The notes under the pieces were generated by a model. That model saw only the letters and a list, made by a program, of their open reading frames with translations, was not told the DNA's origin and did not search any database. The translations under genes and the position numbers were made by a program. Positions 7,517-7,645 of a DNA stretch of 7,645 bases are shown piece by piece. Origin of the DNA: Clostridia bacterium (GTDB lineage: Bacteria; Bacillota_A; Clostridia; Oscillospirales; Acutalibacteraceae); assembly GCA_024699005.1 (NCBI GenBank), contig JAILQN010000013.1, positions 1 through 7,645 on the forward strand, given 5' to 3'. Each line of letters opens with the position of its first letter. Position 1 is the stretch's first letter.

Positions 7517-7645
7517 GACGAATCGCTCTTAAAACTGCTCCAAGACTTGAATACAGCCACCACAGATAAGACCATCTATTTTATATACGACGAACTGGTG
7601 GCGGAGGACGATGACGTACAGGGGAATGTGAAGCTGGAGGACGCT
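7505..7645 (+). CDS. Unrecognised protein fragment (both ends missing)
   Basis: The frame is open to the window end, giving 47 residues from 'RNYQDESLLKLLQDLN' through 'KTIYFIYDELVAEDDD' to 'NVKLEDA'. The pattern is protein-like: an amphipathic helix (LLKLLQDL), a hydrophobic strand (TIYFIYDEL) and an acidic turn. The frame stays open upstream to 7163, but that part reads as the antisense of the minus-strand gene. There is no ATG and no ribosome site near 7500. It is therefore probably the interior of a gene whose beginning is elsewhere. Family not recognised; no function proposed. Confidence 0.5.

Noticed and set aside
1..7645. tRNA, rRNA, CRISPR array, insertion sequence or riboswitch
   Set aside because: No cloverleaf, spaced repeats, transposase motifs or long terminal inverted repeats were found by eye on either strand.

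Overview
The window looks like a fragment of a moderately GC-rich Gram-positive gut-type anaerobe, most likely an uncultured Clostridia/Oscillospirales member. That assignment is inferred from dockerin repeats of the 'DARLALRxSAKLE' kind, Firmicutes-style MKK signal peptides, a secreted two-domain GH3 hexosaminidase and a strong AAGGGAG ribosome binding site. It is not proven. No rRNA, tRNA, CRISPR array or insertion sequence was seen.

Layout. Bases 1-4026 (+) hold the 3' part of a very large secreted multidomain protein: several beta-sandwich modules, a helical glycine-rich island, a carboxypeptidase-regulatory-like module, an SbsA/Big_5-like Ig module, an InlB-B-like repeat and a C-terminal type I dockerin. 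Its start lies outside the window. A hairpin at 4035-4075 separates it from a convergent minus-strand cluster. Read in the direction of transcription, that cluster is a small 'CPACG' protein without a convincing start (7503-7168), a membrane-anchored or secreted alpha/beta-hydrolase of the carbohydrate-esterase type (7129-6308), and a secreted GH3 beta-N-acetylhexosaminidase with an N-terminal dockerin (6227-4122).

How they may work together (inference). The large protein and the GH3 enzyme carry dockerins of the same subfamily at opposite ends of their chains, so both may dock on the same unseen cohesin scaffold. The esterase next to the GH3 could remove acyl groups from the glycan that the GH3 enzyme then trims. 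No cohesin is recognisable here.

At the right edge (about 7498-7516) both strands change character together. The minus-strand 'CPACG' gene runs out just where a different, more AT-rich plus-strand reading frame begins, also without a start, and a 6-base direct repeat TATCAG sits at the change. This is best read as a recombination or assembly junction. The strongest leads are the paired dockerins at opposite protein ends, the junction, and the helical island inside the giant protein.
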